NCBI GenBank assembly: GCA_009103225.1
Contig: RHPI01000026.1
Coordinates: 905,481-969,480 of the forward strand
Direction of reading: 5' to 3'
DNA from: Chlorokybus atmophyticus
Lineage: Eukaryota > Streptophyta > Chlorokybophyceae > Chlorokybales > Chlorokybaceae
DNA length: 64,000 bases
The notes beneath the pieces were generated by a model. The model was not told the origin of the DNA. It saw only the letters and a program-made list of their open reading frames with translations, and searched no databases. Shown piece by piece: positions 61,508 through 64,000 of this stretch (position 1 is its first letter; every line of letters begins with the position of its first letter). The position numbers and the translations under genes are program-made.

Positions 61508-61761
61508 TTGGGGGCCCCTCTCTTTTACCTTATGCCTTCCAGCATCGGAGTGACTTGCTGGTGCTGCTATTGATTTGTAATGTTGAGTGGGGGTGGGGGC
61601 CAGTGTCCCCCACCTTGCATTGACACTGCCACTTGGGGGCCCCTCTCTTTTACCTTATGGCTTCCAGCATCGGAGTGACTTTGCTGGTGCTGCTATTCAT
61701 TTGTACTGTTGAGTGGGGTTGGGGGCCAGTGTCCCCCACCTTGCATTGACACTGCCACCAA
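61508..61761. repeat. Tandem duplication, unit 125 bases
   Basis: Copies at 61508 and 61633, both with TTGGGGGCCCCTCTCTTTTA and CCAGTGTCCCCCACCTTGCA; they differ at only a few positions, so the duplication is recent. Confidence 0.95.
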
Positions 61762-61964
61762 CCCCGATGTGTATACCAATCAACACCCTTACGATGCGCA
61801 TGGGCAGACAACGACACTGCCATCATGTATATTATATTGGCTGCTGAGCGAATCCTTCAAAAGACAAGTTATAGAGGCCGGCATTGTATCAGTCCCTGGT
61901 CAGACTCGTCCACTTGGAAACCACCAACGGCATGTGAGGACATCACCTCATGCTCCGTTGCTGT

Positions 61965-62179
61965 TGTTGAAGCTAGCGGTTGAGTGGTTGTTGTTGTCCC
62001 AACACAGTCACGGGAAACCCCGAGTGCCTACATGTACCTTAATTAAAGAACATATGTGCATTTCAAGATTCTTTGTACCTGTACCATGCTGTGAGCACAC
62101 CTCCCATCCCGGGGCCGCAGTGAGCGCCCATCACATTATGTTTGGTCGCTTGCAGCCTTTCTTTGAAGCGGTTCCATAG
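61965..62179 (+). pseudogene. 3' fragment of gene X (X5)
   Basis: Degraded counterpart of LLELAAEFGLVCVLPNTVVR (61962-62025, ending in GGAAACCCCGAGTG) followed by the last exon, SHPGAAVSAHHIMF to FFEAVP with stop at 62179. It sits tail to tail with the intact gatB, the same arrangement as X1/psi-1 and X2/psi-2. Confidence 0.8.
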
Positions 62180-62620
62180 TGACTGCTTTATGACATTGCT
62201 ACCCTATTCGGCGCATGTGAGCCCAAAGTATACAGCAACAGCAAGTGTTTATTGTTGTAATAGTCCGAGAGAACTGCATTGTGGCCCTCTCAACATGCAG
62301 ATCATGTATATACAGCACTCAAAATCCACTTGATAAACACCGCTGCGTCAACAAGTCAGTCGTGCAGCATGCACGAGGGCTCTAAACAGTGCTTACTATG
62401 TGCAGTGCAGTTGAATTTCCTCCAAAGTGTGTACACTATGCTCTGTGCAACCATGAATACCACGCAGACGTTGCACATTGACGATTTCCACTGCAGCATA
62501 TGCATGCTGTCGTGATAATTGGCATGAGCCGAACTGGGCTGCTAGGAATGGAGCATTATACTAAACACTGCTAACCTGAGTGAGTAACTTCCAATCTGGC
62601 CTGTCTCAAAGTGACCCTTA

Positions 62621-64000
62621 TCACTTGGATGCAGTAGCCAGCTCGCCGTCCAGCTTTTGCGTTAGCAACTTCTGTGTCAGTTCGGGATCAGCGCGTCCCC
62701 CGGACTTTTGCATGATCTGCAACACACACGCTTATGAATCTGAAACTGCACTGCAACAGACGCAGCATGCAAGACAGGTAAACATACTTGTCCAACAAAG
62801 AAGCCTCGTACTTTTGTCCGTCCCGATCGGTACTGTTCCAACTGCAGTACCACATGGTGTTAAGGTGATGAAAACTCAATACACCCGATACAAGCACGCG
62901 CTCACGCAAGCATACATGTGCGTGCATCGAACACTGCCCTGAGCTAAGCCGGCAAGCTTAACACTCCAGTAGTCTGCTATAGTCGTGCCCCCCCACCTGC
63001 TTTGGGTTGGAGTTGACTACCTCATCAATTATTTTCGCCAAAGCATCAACGTCCGAGATCTGCACATGAGACGCGTTGGAGTAAACACAACGAAAGGAGG
63101 CAAAGAAGAACTCTGTCATGCATACACAGCAATATCCTCATGTGGCAAGCAAGGCAAAGTCACCTGTGAAAGGCCTTTGGCCTCGACAAGCTCGGCGGCA
63201 CTCCCGCCAGTGCGCAGAAGCTCCGGCAGCAACTCTTTGGCGATCTTCCCCGAGATGGTGCCCTTCTGGATGAGATGTAAAAGTTCAGCCAGAGTCTCTG
63301 GTTTAAGAGCGATCTCTGCAATGGACAACTTCTCCTCCTTGAGGAACTTCGTAATGTCGCCCATCATCCAATTGGCAACAGCCTTCGGCTCAGCTCCTGC
63401 TGAGCATGCGGTGTCGAAGAAAAGCGCATTGGTTGCCTCGTCCGCCAGCAACAGCGCATCCGCAAGCGGCAAGCCAAGGTCCAGGTACCGCTGCCTCCTC
63501 TGCAACAGGTATCGCTGTGATCAGAAACCTCTCTGGCATCAAGCAATCAAGTACACATGCAGGCAAGCAATCATGTGCACGCCCACAAGCACGGTAACGA
63601 AGACAGCATGCACACACACTCAAGCATACATGCAGGCAAGCAATCATGTGCACGCCCACAAGCACGGTAACAAAGAAAGCATGCACACACACTCAAGCAC
63701 ACACGCATGCATGCGTGCGCACACAAATGCTCCACGCTCAGAACCTTAAGTTTTGAGGTGCTGTGACGACGGACTTGCACATGCATGCACGAACAGAGAG
63801 TGGATACAACACGACAGCAAAACACAACTTGAAGTGCTGTGGTGATGTAGTCTTTTTTGTAAGTCAGTGCTCACCTCATCCGGCAGCTCTGGTAGTGTGC
63901 TGCGCTCATTTGCCAGTACAGCATCCGTGATGCGCACTTCAGGAAGATCTGGCTCAGGGAAGTACCGGTAGTCTGCCAGGCCCTCTCTGTGCAGACATAA
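62621..64000 (-). CDS. GATB: GatB, aspartyl/glutamyl-tRNA amidotransferase subunit B, 3' part
   Basis: Subunit B of the GatCAB amidotransferase that converts Glu-tRNA(Gln) to Gln-tRNA(Gln), in plants and algae for plastids and mitochondria. Exons in the window: 63875-63986, 63164-63499, 62997-63059, 62788-62841 and 62621-62716, all joining in phase. They contain the kinase-like core signature [14 protein letters not shown], then the linker [40 protein letters not shown], the GatB tail domain [20 protein letters not shown] and [36 protein letters not shown] and [20 protein letters not shown]. The last motif and the stop at 62621 match the family end. The 5' half lies beyond 64000. No lesion is seen, so this is probably the functional gene from which the four broken copies derive. 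Confidence 0.95.
63561..63706. repeat. 73-base tandem repeat inside a gatB intron
   Basis: Two near-identical units from 63561 and 63634 (AGGCAAGCAATCATGTGCAC, then AAGCACGGTAAC), in the intron between the 63875-63986 and 63164-63499 exons. Confidence 0.93.

Overview
This window is nuclear DNA of a green-lineage eukaryote, most likely a unicellular or colonial alga. The genes are split by many short spliceosomal introns (about 80 to 400 bases, GT-AG plus two GC-AG). The protein set is plant-like: a HY5-type bZIP factor, a RABF2-like Rab5 GTPase, a SCAMP, an IBM1/JMJ25-type KDM3 demethylase, the Msp1 AAA-ATPase and an organellar GatB. Base composition is mixed, with many TGCATG-rich and microsatellite tracts. 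I cannot name the genus. A poly-G start and a run of N at 51616-51717 mark assembly edges.

Left third (1-25.4 kb): a KDM3-type JmjC demethylase (2405-7638, +), a Rab5 GTPase (10728-12044, -) and a tRNA-Arg(UCU) (12787-12858, -) are the genes. Between them lie three copies of a roughly 510-base miniature element family with short terminal direct repeats (489-999, 9075-9581, 16692-17030), a decayed reverse transcriptase (15425-16460, -), a decayed Ty3/gypsy chromovirus (19765-24619, +) and a roughly 560-base dispersed repeat at 14797 and 24862.

Middle (25.4-39.5 kb): a compact gene block. It holds a HY5-like bZIP gene (26343-28219, +), an unrecognised coiled-coil protein (29625-30960, -), a SCAMP (32728-34894, -) and mitochondrial Msp1 (37282-39429, +). 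Complete exon chains with consistent splice phases can be read for the HY5-like, SCAMP and Msp1 genes; the chain of the coiled-coil gene is in phase but has weak splice sites and an uncertain start.

Right (40-64 kb): a rearranged region. A convergent pair, an unknown gene X on one strand and gatB on the other, has been copied several times. Most copies are broken, truncated or inverted. The only gatB that looks intact runs off the right edge (62621-64000, -). A secreted, Cys-rich, EGF and Vps62-like (DUF946) gene (56411-58682, -) and a second reverse transcriptase copy (59279-60843, +) lie between them.

One theme crosses the whole window. Short-spacer inverted duplications (perfect or near-perfect palindromes with arms of 12 to about 180 bases) recur, often inside present or former coding exons. 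This suggests a fold-back or template-switch process that is active in this genome.
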